Notes under the pieces: model-generated | Told to the model about the DNA's origin: nothing | Seen by the model: only the letters and a program-made list of their open reading frames with translations | Databases searched by the model: none | Made by a program: the position numbers and the translations under genes | Source: Dermacentor variabilis | Taxonomy: Eukaryota > Arthropoda > Arachnida > Ixodida > Ixodidae | DNA: 64,000 nucleotides | Assembly (NCBI RefSeq): GCF_050947875.1 | Contig: NC_134568.1 | Span: 215,121,678-215,185,677, forward strand | Direction: 5' to 3' | Part shown: positions 1 to 9,668 of the stretch, piece by piece | Layout: every line of letters begins with the position of its first letter | How positions within the stretch are numbered: position 1 is the stretch's first letter

Positions 1-366
1 GGCCGAAAGCTTTTGGCATAACCCGCGTTTCCGTACTGGAGTCCACAGCCAGACTAAATCACCAGGGCGATAGCTTGCCGGATGGTGGCGAATGTCGTAG
101 CGTGCTTCTTATCTGTCCTGCGATGCCAAAGTGTGCAAACGAGCAATACGACGAGCTTCTTCGGCAAGGTAGAGAGTCTCGGCGACAGTGGGATTTTCGT
201 GACTACAGAAAGGGAAAACAGTGTCGATTGTGTACCGGGGTGGCGGTGCGTACAGCAGGAAGAAAGGGCTATAGCCGGTAGTCTGGTGCTTAGCGGTGTT
301 GAACGCGTACGTGATAATAAAGCAGTACGTCATCCCAGTTCTTGTGGTCGGATGAAACACACATGG
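1..366 (-). pseudogene. Ty3/Gypsy integrase C-terminal relic
   Basis: Carboxyl part of a Ty3/Gypsy retrotransposon integrase, the enzyme that joins element cDNA to the chromosome. Seen on the minus strand: a segment reading AFNTAKHQTTGYSPFFLLY, then YDIRH and PGDLVWLWTPVRKRG, the characteristic sequence between the catalytic core and the LTR. A TAA stop lies near 106-108 and a frame change near 320, so it is not functional. The window edge cuts it at position 1. The upstream piece continues at 1135-1170, beyond an inserted solo LTR. Family assignment is from remembered motifs; confidence in Gypsy is high, in the exact lineage low. Confidence 0.85.
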
Positions 367-1134
367 TGTTAGGATCGGCCTGCAGGGGTACTGCTCTGCA
401 AAACTATCTCAGCCCGCTGCAGGTGCTTCGAGCGATTCGCGGTGGTGGCGCCCTTCAGACAACCAGCGAGAATGACAGCGCTAACCAATCATCAACTACC
501 TTTGGAGAACTTGACTTCGGCGGCGTTAATCCACCATGCGCCTCGTTTGGGGAATCGGCGACTACAGGAGAAAGGCAGCTCTGGAATTTAGTGGCGCCGG
601 ACAAGGGACAACCGGCGGCCACGCGGCTGTGGTCGGGCGTGACCACCTGGCTACGGGGACGCAAGACAATGGACACCACGACGGCCGCGTTGCGAAGGTC
701 AGCTCCGAGTGCTGCGAAGGTCGTCTGCCCTCGAAGGGGGGGGGCAGTGAAAGTGTGTACGTGTGTGTGTGAGCCCTCCTCCGCCAAAAAGGGGGGTCAT
801 CTACGATGACGTCGAACGATGACGTCGAGCGGAGTGTTTGTAAGCAGCTGTTTGTCGCTGCTACAGGGTGCTCGTCGTCGTGCTCTGTGCTCGTCAGTGT
901 ACTCGTGAGCTGTGTGCTGTATGCTCGTTTTGCATGCTCCATTTGGGAGGCACGCTGGATTGTCAAATGTATCACTTGCTTAAACTGTAAATACTGTAAA
1001 TAAACCCTGCTCACCTAGTTCCTCCCAAGTTCTTCTCTACGACCTTCAACCCCTTCAAATGGTGGCAGCGGCGAGATCGACCGCCAACTCCTTCAACTGT
1101 ACGCCAGCGGTGGGATCGTCCGACAAATCTTACA
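367..1134 (+). mobile_element. Solo LTR (family 1) inserted in the integrase relic
   Basis: 768-bp LTR beginning TGTTAGGATCGG and ending ATCTTACA, flanked by the 4-bp direct repeat ATGG (363-366 and 1135-1138). The integrase reading resumes exactly across the duplication, which proves the insertion. A polyadenylation signal AATAAA is at 999-1004, followed by a block TGGTGGCAGCGGCGAGATCG shared with the LTR at 37439-38190. No gag-pol lies beside it, so it is a solo LTR left by recombination between two LTRs. Transcription, if any, would run on the plus strand, opposite to the host integrase. Confidence 0.87.
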
Positions 1135-1167
1135 ATGGATAGCATGTTTACAATTGTTCGTTTCGTG

Positions 1168-1234
<67 letters not shown>

Positions 1235-1286
1235 CGTCCGACAAATCTTACAATGGATAGCATGTTTACAATTGTTCGTTTCGTGC

Positions 1287-1341
<55 letters not shown>
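1114..1341. repeat. Tandem duplication of LTR end + integrase + (TA)n
   Basis: A 57-bp block (1114-1170) holding the last 21 bases of the LTR, its target duplication and the integrase piece is followed by (TA)n (1171-1231). The whole is then repeated: the block at 1232-1288 and (TA)n at 1291-1341. Because the block crosses the LTR/integrase junction, the duplication is younger than the LTR insertion. A (GA)n run follows at about 1348-1378. Confidence 0.85.
1135..1170 (-). pseudogene. Ty3/Gypsy integrase relic, upstream piece
   Basis: Thirty-six bases that continue the integrase of 1-366 on the other side of the solo LTR. Read on the minus strand they give [12 protein letters not shown], the expected residues just before the segment at 1-366. 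The piece ends abruptly at a (TA)n array. Confidence 0.75.
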
Positions 1342-1375
<34 letters not shown>

Positions 1376-1378
<3 letters not shown>

Positions 1379-1745
1379 CCCCTCGGTGTGTAAACCGAGG
1401 GGTTCGTATTTTGATAATCGCAACCATATGAATCCGGCAGGCAAGAGAGAGAGAGACAGGAATATATGAAGGCAGGGATGTTAACCAGTCAAAAGTCTGG
1501 TTGGCTACCCTACGCTGGGGGAACAGAGAAGGGGAAGAGAGAGAGAAGGTGTAAAGACGTGTACGGACTGTACTTGAGTTAAAGCCGCTCGCGAATTCCG
1601 GACGCTCTGAGAAAGCCCAAAAGACAATGAAGCCAAGCAAAGCATAGGGGTAGTTTATATGGTTTATATCAACTGCACAATGGATAAGCTCAAGTGAAAT
1701 GAGAGTGGACGAAGAAACAACTTGCCGCCAGTAGGAGCGTAACGC
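1376..1745 (-). mobile_element. tRNA-derived SINE, type B, copy 3 (split by a LINE tail)
   Basis: Minus-strand copy of the SINE seen at 1868-4248 and 6691-7035. Its 3' end reads ACGAACCCCTCGGTTT and the other part (about 1610-1745) carries the body with CGTCCACTCTCATTTC. Between them lies a LINE tail (1440-1610). At the 3' end a 9-bp stem hairpin, CCCCTCGGT with ACCGAGGGG, spans 1379-1404. An (ACGC)n run at 1743-1776 replaces the SINE head, so the promoter boxes are not recognisable here. Confidence 0.6.
1440..1610 (-). mobile_element. LINE 3' end (family T) inside the SINE
   Basis: Non-coding 3' tail of a LINE found four times in the window. Diagnostic strings on the minus strand are TAGGGTAGCCAACCAGAC and GGTTAACATCCCTGCC, then a CT-rich end. 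The copies at 9055-9452 and 24600-25058 carry the same tail behind coding sequence, which identifies it as a LINE end. Limits are approximate; no clean duplication was seen. Confidence 0.55.
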
Positions 1746-1903
1746 ACGCACGCACGCACGCACGCACGCACACACACTCCTTGACCGTAAGCAGCGCCGG
1801 CTAACACTCTCAAGGCGAACATTGTCGACATTTACGAAAGCCCGAGTAAGTGGATAGCAGGATGGCCGCCGCGATAGCCGAATCGGTGAAACGCTGCACG
1901 CGA

Positions 1904-2164
1904 ACGCTCTTAAGTAAGATTGCGCCCTTTAGGTCCTATCTTGCCACACAACAATCATCGTCATCTGTCTTGACCGCATTTCCTTTTCTTTAACGCTCCG
2001 AGAACGGTACTTCCACGTCACGAACGGCATGCACGTTATCAGCACGACAGACCATTCTCCATAGGAAAGTAGCGAGTTTTCAAGAAAGGAAACGCAAGCA
2101 AGACAGATGACGATTATTGTTGTGTGGCAAATATACACCCCAAAGGGTGTATATTTAAGAGTGT
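1904..2164. mobile_element. MITE with ~48-bp terminal inverted repeats
   Basis: 261-bp non-coding element with inverted ends. CTCTTAAG...CCCTTTAGG...TTGCCACACAACAAT at the left matches the complement of the right end, and the inner part TCATCTGTCTTG is also paired (1960-1972 with 2098-2110). It interrupts the SINE between its promoter boxes, where intact SINE copies have CGCGTAATG. A TA target with decayed copies is possible but not clear. No transposase is encoded; the superfamily is unassigned. Confidence 0.75.
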
Positions 2165-2222
2165 GATGTGAAAGATGTGGGTTTGTCTCCTACCTGCGGC
2201 AAGCTATATTTTCGTCCTGTAA

Positions 2223-4100
2223 TAGAGATAGAAACTTTATTGCAATGGAAAATATTTGAAGGAGGTGTAATCGGAGCCTCTCAGTCCAGGGCCCCACTGG
2301 CCTCTGCCGCCTGCCTGACCTGGCTAATTAAGGATTTTTGTCCTGCCAGGTCGGAGCGGGCGAGCTGTGCCTACCACTGCTCCATTGTGTTGCTGGTATA
2401 TTTCGCCTATGCGGGTGCTTAGTGCAGTCCCAGGTTATATGTATTAGGCTAGGTATGCCACCGCACCAAGGACAGTTGTCCCTATAACGAGTGGGATACA
2501 TGGCGTTTAGCAATTTTAAATGGGGGAATACCCCGGTCTGTATTTTACGCCAATCGGCGGCCTCTTCCCCGCTAAGTTGTGGGTGAGGCGGCGGGTATTT
2601 TCTGCGGACTCCGCGCTGATGAGCAAGGATGTCTTTGGCATTTAAATTTGTGGAATATTGTGAGGGATAGTGCGGGTTGTTGGGGTTAGAAGAGGACGCC
2701 GTCGCTCGGTTAGTGAACCCTCGAGCTAACGCGTTAGCCTTTTCGTTCCCCTGTACCCCCGCGTGGCCCGGGCACCAGAGTAGGCGATGATGGTGGTTGA
2801 AGGATTTGGAGATTATCGCGAGGCTTGCCGCATTCATGTGCCCCTTGAGAAACATGCGACATGTCTCCTGGGAGTCCGTGAGCACGACAGAGTCCCTTTG
2901 CGAACGCTCCGCGTGAGCGAGTGCGATCGCCACTGCTAATATTTCAGCCGAGGTGGGGGATCCCGCCGTCGCCGACGCGGTAATTTTCTGTTGGCTGATC
3001 GCGTTCACGACTGCCAGGGCGTACCTCCTTTGGTAGCGCTGCCCGGTCGCTTCTGCATACACAGCTGCGTCCGTGTAGTACGTGTTGTACCTATGGTTAT
3101 TAGAGTACGCTGATTGAATGTGTTGTGCGCGTGCTTTGCGCCTTTCTTTGTTGTACTCGGGATGCATATTCTTTGGAATTGGGGCTACTGTAATTCTGGA
3201 TCTCATCGAAGGACGGAGAGGTACGGCCTGTTCTGTAAAATAAATGGGGTATGCTGGGATATTGAGTCTAGCCAATATTGCCCTACCAGTTTTTGTGAAG
3301 CTGAGGCGCTCCCTCTGTCGCATCAGGGTGGCCTGCCTCAGTTCGTCGAAAGTATTGTGCACTCCCAAAGCTAACATGCGCTCCGTTGAAGTACACTTAG
3401 GCAGGCCCAGAGCAGCTTTGAAAGCGGTTCGGATTATTGTGTTAGCCTGCTTTTCCTCCTCCCTGTTCAGGATTTGGTACGGTAAGCCATACGTGATTCG
3501 ACTAACCACTAAGGCCTTTACGAACCGTAGGGTATCGTCTTCTCGCATTCCCACTTTTCGATACGTCACGCGACGTATCATTCGGGCTATGTTGTGGGCT
3601 GTGGAGTTGAGGTTCTTGAGTGTCTGTAGTGCTCTCCCGTCGTTCTGAAGCCACAAACCCAGGACTCGCATCGTGGGTACCTCTCGGACTGATTGGCCCT
3701 CAACCACGATGTTAATCGATCCTCTGGATTTGTAGCCTTTCGCGTGTATCCGGATGACCTCAGATTTTTCGGGTGCGCACTTCAGGCCACTCCATGTAGA
3801 AAATTTCTCCACCGCTAATACTGCACTTTGGAGCGTATATTCCTTATCCCCTAGTGAACCTCTGCTCGTCCACAGCGTGATGTCGTCCGCGTAGAGCGTG
3901 TAACCTAGGTCGGGTATCCGATCCAGATCGCGCGCGAGGCGACACATTGCCATGTTGAAGAGAAGAGAAGAGAAGAGAAGATAATATAGCTCCTTGAGGT
4001 GTTCCTTTGTCAGGCATTTTAAATGGGTGAGCGCACATAAAATTACGTAAGAGCGTTTCTTTCCAACCGCGAGGCGAGCATCAGTATTGGCCAAATAATA
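2223..4100 (-). pseudogene. 5'-truncated I-like LINE: RT C-terminal part, RNase H, zinc knuckle
   Basis: Coding from about 4100 down to 2328 on the minus strand, 3' UTR to 2223 with the AATAAA complement at 2236-2241. Order seen: reverse transcriptase from just before the GTPQG motif, YADD intact in YTLYADDITLW, thumb, then RNase H with YYTDAAVY, SAEILAVAIAL, VVLTDSQ and WCPGHAGVQGNE, then a CPWCG...H...C knuckle near the end. The last RNase H aspartate is replaced (KANALA, where family members have KADALA). A (TCTCT)n expansion shifts frame between GTPQG and YADD. The 11-bp duplication TCGTCCTGTAA (2212-2222, 4101-4111) bounds the insertion, so truncation occurred at integration. Confidence 0.88.
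3957..3980. repeat. (AGAAG)n expansion breaking the RT frame
   Basis: Four-plus units of AGAAG (TCTCT on the coding strand) lie exactly between the codons for GTPQGAILS and those for LLFNMAM. Two units would join both halves in one frame. The two additional units add 10 bases and shift it. This is a slippage mutation inside an RT active-site region. Confidence 0.8.
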
Positions 4101-4521
4101 TCGTCCTGTAAATTTCATTTCCGTTTACATGATTATTTCTACACTTCAATTAAACTCTGCAATTAACATTCCCTATGCTTTCTGTGGGTTTGCTTTGTGC
4201 TACTTTGTATGGTTGTGGCTAAGAACAAATATCCAGCCCCTTATACAGGGTGCCCCAGCTAACTTTAGCCAGAGTTTAAAGATATCTGAATGCCACGTAG
4301 CTGGACAGAACCAAGGTAATGTTGTTTGCCGTCGCTAGGAGATACTAGTTATATTTATTTCATTCGGTCTAATTTGATAATTAGTATTAATCAATTTTTC
4401 AACTTATCAAATATTATAATTAGATGAAAAATGTCAATGAGAAAATTGTAGAGCTACATGAAAAACTCTTGATACAGCCTTTTGTTGCTCGATACGTGCT
4501 ACATCATCATCATCAGCCAAG

Positions 4522-5658
4522 TTACGCCCACTGCAGGGCAAAGGCCTCTCCCACACTTCTCCAATAACCCCAGTCCTGTACTAATTGTGGCCATGTCGTC
4601 CCTGCAAACTTCTTAATCTCATCCGCCCACCTAACTATCTGCGCTTCCCTTCCCTTGGAATCCAGTCCGTAACCCTTAATGACCATCGGTAATCTTCCCT
4701 CCTCATTACATGTCCTGCCCATGCCCCCCATTTCTTTTTCTTGATTTCAACTAAGTTGTCATTGACTCGCGTTTGTTGCCTCACCCAATCTGCTCTTTTC
4801 TTATCTCTTAACGTTACACCTATCATTCTTCTTTCCATAGCTCGTTGTGTCGTCCTCAATTTGAGTAGAACCCTTTTCGTAAGCCTCCAGGTTTCTGCCC
4901 CGTAGGTGAGTACTGGTAAAACACAGCTATTATACACATTTCTCTTGAGGGATAATGGCAACCTGCTGTTCATGATCTGAGAGTGCCTGCCAAACGCACC
5001 CCAGCCCATTCTTATTCTTCTGATTATTTTTGTCTCATGATCCGGATCCGCCGTCACTACCTGCCCTAAGTAGATGTATTCCCTTACCACTTCCAGTGCC
5101 TCGCTACCTATTGTAAACTGCTGTTCTCTTCCCGAGACTATTAAACATTACTTTAGTTTTCTGCAGATTAATTTTTAGACCCACTCTTCTACTTTGGCTC
5201 TCCAGGTCAGTGAGCATGCATTGCATTTGGTCCCCTGAGTTACTAAGCAAGGCAATATCATCAGCGAATCGCAAGTTACTAAGGTATTCTCCATTAACTT
5301 TTATCCCCAATTCTTCCCAATCCAGGTCTCTGAATACCTCCTGTAAACACGCTGTGAATAGCATTGGAGATATCGTATCTCCCTGCCTGACGCCTTTCTT
5401 TATTGGGATTTTGTTGCTTTCTTTATGGAGGACTACGGTGGCTGTGGAGCCGGTATAAATATATTTCAGTATCTTTACATACGGCTCATCTACACCCTGA
5501 TTCCGTAATGCCTCCTTGACTGCTGAGGTTTCGATTGAATCAAACGCTTTCTCGTAATCAATGAAATCTATATGTAAGGGTTGGCTATATTCCGCACATT
5601 TCTCTATCACCTGATTGATAGCGTGAATATGGTCTATTGTTGAGTAGCCTTTACGCAA
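4522..5658 (-). pseudogene. RTE-like reverse transcriptase and C-terminal domain
   Basis: Encodes the polymerase that copies element RNA at the nicked target. Visible: KGYSTIDHIHAINQVIEK at the start, FIDYEKAFDS (first catalytic Asp), GVRQGDTISPMLF, FADDIAL with both aspartates (about 5257-5268), then a thumb with LTYGAETWRLTKRVL. The frame breaks between 5104 and 5090 (FNSLGKRTAVYN to the next segment) and again near 4731-4635. It ends with GEAFALQWA and TAA at 4522-4524, 18 bases before the (ATG)n tail. The active-site residues survive; the frame does not. Confidence 0.85.
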
Positions 5659-5689
5659 TCATGCGTGGTCGCTTGGTTGACGGAAGTCT

Positions 5690-6280
5690 AAGGTATATAG
5701 TGTATTTTGTTCTCACTCTACCCATCGCCGATTCCACGTCTTCATAGAAGCTTTCGACTTCCTGGTCATCATGGCTGGATGTAGGGGCGTAGACCTGTAC
5801 AACCTTCATTTTGTACCTCTTATTAAGTTTCACAAGAAGACCTGCCACCCTCTCGTTAATGCTATAGAGTTCCTGTATGTTACCAGCTATATTCTTATTA
5901 ATCAGGAATCTGACTCCTAGTTCTCGTTTCTCCGCTAAGCCCCCGTAGCATAGGACGTGCCCGCTTTTTAGCACTTTATATGCTTCTTTTGGCCTCCTAA
6001 CTTCACTGAGCCCTATTATATCCCATTTACTGCCCTCTAATTCCTACAACAGCGCTGCTAGACTCGCCTCACTAGATAACGTTCTAGCGTTAAACGTTGC
6101 CAGGTTCATATTCCAATGGCGGCCTGTCCGGAGCCAGGGATTCTTAGCACCCTCTGCTGCGTCGCAGGTCTGATTGCCGCCGTGGTCAGTTGCTTCGCAG
6201 CTGCTGGGGAATGAGGGCCGTGGTTTGATTGGTGTGTTCATAAAGGAGGTTGTGGCCAAGTACTGCACCAGGGTGGCCAA
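5690..6280 (-). pseudogene. RTE-like endonuclease domain, damaged
   Basis: APE-type endonuclease, which nicks the target DNA. On the minus strand the segment 6280-6044 gives LATFNARTLSSEASLAALL; a stop follows, then IIGLSEVRRP and HVLCYGG lead into 5974-5651 with YAPTSSHDDQEVESFYEDVE. It ends at TKYTIY, where the GDFNAKV catalytic motif should begin. The internal deletion removes that motif and everything up to the RT fingers. Inactive. Confidence 0.8.
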
Positions 6281-6379
6281 TCCTGCTCTGGTGAGGGAGT
6301 TCAGGCCACACTCCAGGCCTGTTTATGCAATTTTATCAACACGCTGATTTTTTTTAATCCGGCGGAAAATTGCCGGCAC

Positions 6380-6443
6380 CGGGATTCGAACCACGGACCT
6401 CTTGCACGCGAGGCGGGTGTTCTTCCTCTACGCCACCGCTGCG
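6380..6443 (-). promoter_or_regulatory. tRNA-like head of RTE copy A (Pol III-type boxes)
   Basis: On the minus strand box A TGGCGTAGAGG (6425-6435) and box B GGTTCGAATCC (6382-6392) both fit the consensus exactly, with tRNA-like spacing of about 33 bases. The overall layout resembles a glycine or alanine tRNA, but the acceptor stem does not pair well, so it is not a tRNA gene. It lies inside the insertion bounded by the RTE target duplication, so it was part of the inserted copy. Confidence 0.65.
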
Positions 6444-6690
6444 CTATATAAACCACACCACGTGCTACATAAGTGTTTTTCTGTGCGTGAAACACGCCCG
6501 CAATAACATGCAAAGTGCCTGAAGTGGCCAGTCGCACGGCAACTTTGCGTGTATTTGCAAATTGTTCGCGGACTCGTGATGCCTGCGGCAGGAAGGATGT
6601 ATCACATGCGCCGCGAAGGTTTCTGAGTCAACATTCCCAGGCTTAGTTCGAGTACCTAAGCATAAATACCACAGAAAGTGGTTGGGAAAA

Positions 6691-7158
<468 letters not shown>

Positions 7159-7164
7159 GCGCCC

Positions 7165-7330
7165 CACGTCTAACTACATTATTGGTTGTAATGATTGATC
7201 AAGTTCACTGAATATTATGTTCAGAGCGAAAGTGTCAATGAGAAAATTGTAGACAACCCTGAAAAATTCTCGATCTCACTTTCTGTCGCTCCATACATGT
7301 TCCATGAATGTTTTTTTCCAAGCCTGAAAG
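7165..7330 (+). repeat. Partial copy of the 4249/29105 repeat
   Basis: Shares GTCAATGAGAAAATTGTAGA and the following Tyr-rich AT stretch with the repeats at 4249-4504 and 29105-29385. The GGGTG start is absent. Degenerate. Confidence 0.5.
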
Positions 7331-7722
7331 AAACGCGTCAAACTGAAGAAAAAAAAATGCCGCGCGACTGGTTGCGCGGATCTTTTTTTCTGCCTTTTGG
7401 AAGAAAGATCTACGTTCGCATTTGGGAAACGGCCAGCAGACTAAAAGGCCAAAGCGGGCGGAAAATCTTTTCCGCGCATGTCCAAGATGTTCACATTTGT
7501 TTCGCCACCGCTGCCGCTTTCGCCTACATCCATCTATAGTTTGCGTACGTTTGTTGGCGTGATGACGCTCTTCGTTGCATCATTTCAAGCGGTATGTTTA
7601 TTCACTGACCCATCCGTCATTAAAAGCGATCTTTTCGCGCAACTTCGCGTGCAGTCTGCAACTTTCCTCTGCCAGGGAAGATGGAGTAGTTTTGGATACT
7701 TCTAGCTAGTTGTTTCTTAGAA

Positions 7723-7868
7723 ATGGACAATGAACAACGGAATAAGCGTGAAACTCAGAAGCGGCGGCGGTGGTGGGTCCAAGCGGCTTTGCAAGAACGC
7801 GAGAAGTTCGGTCACGCCACGGCTTTGTTGCCGCAACTCCAGTCCCACGTCTTTGAATATTGTCGCGA
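7723..7868 (+). pseudogene. PIF/Harbinger-type transposase first exon (candidate)
   Basis: A short open segment from ATG at 7723 encodes 48 residues, MDNEQRNKRETQ then KRRRWWVQAALQER, EKFG and LLPQLQSHVFEYCR. It is followed at once by a strong splice donor, GTAAGTG at 7869. The RRWWV...L...R...G...L..EL....F..Y.R pattern is how PIF/Harbinger transposases and HARBI1-like proteins commonly begin. No DDE exon was seen within the next 1 kb, so this is a lone exon: a relic, or the start of a gene with a long intron or missing part. GC-rich flanks at 7411-7500 and 8100-8190 share short inverted similarity, but no clear element ends were defined. Confidence 0.45.
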
Positions 7869-8842
7869 GTAAGTGATGCTGACAGACGGGTCCTTGTAAA
7901 GGCGGTGACTCTTGCCGTAGAGCACAGGGTGGTTATCGATCGCGTCGATCAGTATCACAGCCGACACTTTTTTGGTGACAGGTTAAATTTTACGACCGCA
8001 TGTTTACATACATGCTAGTGCAGCTTCCAGCGGGAACGACTTTCCGCTTCGCCGTGGCGACAACGATTCGTCCGTGACCGATAGGGCTCGCCGCCGGGTT
8101 TTCCCGCCTATTTTGCCGCCTAAGCAGGCGGAATTTTTGAAGTTCTTGCCGCTTCCGCCTGTTTCGGCACCAAGTGTAAACGTAGCTGACAAAGAGACTT
8201 AAAACGGGTGAAAGAAACAAAGCTGTCGGCTTTAAAGATGACTGGCATCGAGGCAAATCGTAAGGCAGCGTACCTGAAATCCTGATTCTCTTCTCCGTTT
8301 GAGGCGTGTACCTCATCGCACGCAACTGATCCTCGGTAGCGCGAACTGGGAGCAAACGGCCGGCACGTGCCGTGAATCAGCAGAGCGAGAACTAAAAAAA
8401 AAAAGAAACAAGAGATTGACACGTGCTCTCGACTGCTCAGCACAATGCGTTGGCGGGCTAGTTGGTGCGATTCCATGAATACTTTGTTTAGCGCAAAACA
8501 ACAGACACAAGAAAGATGACAGGACAAAGCGCCTTGTCCCGTCGCCTTTCTTGTGCCTGTTGTTTTCCGCTAAACAAAGTATTCATGTACTCTCGACAGC
8601 GCTGGTTTTGGGGATGGGCTGTCAGCGAACGTATTATGCGAAGTCGTTCACACTGAGTGGCTGCTTGCGCTCCAGCGTGATTTTCATTTTGGTACTGGTA
8701 CTTTGAATTCGCGTATCGCGCACCAAGTACAATTCGCCTGATTTTCCGCATCTGCAGGCATAATAGTTGACCCAGTGCGAGGAAAATTTTAAAATGCCGT
8801 GGCTGTTTGCGAAGCAAATGGAAGCAGCCTCAGAAATAAAAT
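7869..8842. other. No gene recognised; GC-rich inverted segments
   Basis: No convincing coding sequence. 8020-8185 is GC-rich with GCCGCCTAAGCAGGCGG, a small palindrome near 8118-8135. A repeated string TAGCGCAAAACAACAGACAC (8490) and TGTTGTTTTCCGCTAAACAA (8558) forms a loose inverted pair. Unidentified minus-strand open frames here lack family features. Confidence 0.4.
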
Positions 8843-8961
8843 TAAATTATGGGGTTTTACGTGCCAAAACCATTTTCTGATTATGAGGCACGCCGTAGTG
8901 GAGGACTCCGGAAATTTCGACCCCCTGAGGTTCTTTCACGTGCACCTAAATCTCATCGAAA

Positions 8962-9668
8962 TTGGGTGAGGGAACAAACGCGAGTTAATGACATCTTAGT
9001 TGAAATCAAGAAAAAGAAATGGGCATGGGCAGGACATGTAATGAGGAGGGAAGAGAGAGAGAGAGAGAGAGAGAGGAGAGGGGAAAGGCAGGGAGGTTAA
9101 CCAGAGAAAAAGATCCGGTTGGCTACCCTACACTGGGGAGAGAGGGGAGGGGGAGGTAAAGTGGTAACAAAGTAGAGATAAGGAAAGGAAGGAGCCTAGA
9201 CACACAGTCACCATCGGTCACTGGCACCGAATACTGTCATCGCACAGCACAGTGACACTTGCCACACTATCAACATTTGTTCAGGCTACAGCCGCCTGTC
9301 CAATCCTGTCGCCCTCAAAAACCGCAACAGTGCCCTCGTCGCCCTCTGCTGCGATGGCTTGTGATGGCGGTATTGTAAAATAAGTTCCTCTGTGAGAGGT
9401 CTTTGGTCAAAGCGCGCTATCGCGGTTGCGAGTGATTGTCTCTGCAAATTATAGGAGGGAAGATAACCGATGGTCATTAAGGGTTACGGACTGGATCCCA
9501 AGGGAAGGGAAGCATAGCAGGGGGCGGCAGAAAGTTAGGTGGGCGGATGAGATTAAGAAGTGTGCAGGGACGGCATGGCCACAATTAGTACATGACCGAG
9601 GTTATTGGAGAAGTATGGGAGAGGCCTTTGCCCTGCAGTGGGCATAACCAGGCTGATGATGATGATGA
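8962..9668 (+). pseudogene. RTE-like LINE 3' fragment (split by a LINE)
   Basis: C-terminal domain only. 8962-9054 reads NWVREQTRVNDILVEIK and WAWAGHVMRR. After the inserted LINE, 9464-9647 reads DNRWSLRVTDWIPREGK, RWADEIKKCAG and GEAFALQWA with TAA. The element closes with GGCTGATGATGATG at about 9650-9670, the RTE type of tail. It inserted in a SINE and was later hit by the LINE at 9055-9452. Confidence 0.85.
9055..9452 (-). pseudogene. LINE family T, 3' fragment inside the RTE
   Basis: Bounded by the 11-bp duplication AGGAGGGAAGA (9044-9054 and 9453-9463). On the minus strand it starts within coding sequence (LQRQSLATAIARFDQRPLTE ... RALLRFLRATGLDRRL, stop near 9286). The 3' UTR follows with TAGGGTAGCCAACCGG and GGTTAACCTCCCTGCC and ends in (CT)n. 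The coding end matches 24689-24931. It is the youngest of three nested insertions. Confidence 0.87.

Larger units (their letters stand above)
1868..4248 (+). mobile_element. tRNA-derived SINE, type B, copy 1 (interrupted twice)
   Basis: SINE pieces at 1868-1903, 2165-2222 and 4101-4248 join into one copy. Box A-like ATAGCCGAATCGG lies in the first piece and box B-like GGTTTGTCTCC in the second. The third holds the tail with TTTCATTTCC and ends near CCAGCCCCTT, matching the better-kept copy at 6691-7035. A MITE (1904-2164) and a LINE (2223-4100) split it. The RNA polymerase III boxes are degenerate, so transcription is unlikely. Confidence 0.75.
4505..6459 (-). mobile_element. RTE-like LINE copy A (internally deleted)
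   Basis: Insertion bounded by the 11-bp duplication ACGTGCTACAT (4494-4504 and 6460-6470). Read on the minus strand it has a tRNA-like head (6380-6443), a leader of about 150 bases, endonuclease, reverse transcriptase, the carboxyl domain typical of RTE-like elements (WAGHVMRR, PREGK, WADEIKKFAG, GEAFALQW), and a short 3' end closing in (ATG)n. About 1.2 kb between endonuclease and RT is missing relative to the copy at 39346-42056. Clean duplications with a complete head suggest an insertion followed by internal deletion, or insertion of an already deleted template. Confidence 0.88.
4249..6535. mobile_element. MITE-like repeat (GGGTGYCCCAGCT family) split by the RTE
   Basis: Begins at ACAGGGTGCCCCAGCTAAC directly after the SINE end, runs to 4504, and resumes at 6471 with AAGTGTTTTTCTG. 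The uninterrupted relative at 29105-29385 has the same order, including TGCCACGTAGCTGGACAGAA and TCAATGAGAAAATTG. AT-rich, no coding capacity. The interruption is the RTE-like LINE at 4505-6459 with an 11-bp target duplication. The far end is approximate and no matching inverted end was identified. Confidence 0.7.

Noticed and set aside
1148..1775. Long open frames through (TA)n, also at 20733-21086, 21642-21932, 46582-46863, 61365-61912 and 62759-63112
   Set aside because: TA repeats are open in all frames (Ile-Tyr); flanking sequence is SINE, LINE or LTR DNA.
7410..8185. Complete Harbinger element around the 7723 exon, ends CTACGTTCGCATTTGG and complement
   Set aside because: Outer similarity is short and the flanks do not give a 3-bp duplication; element limits not claimed.
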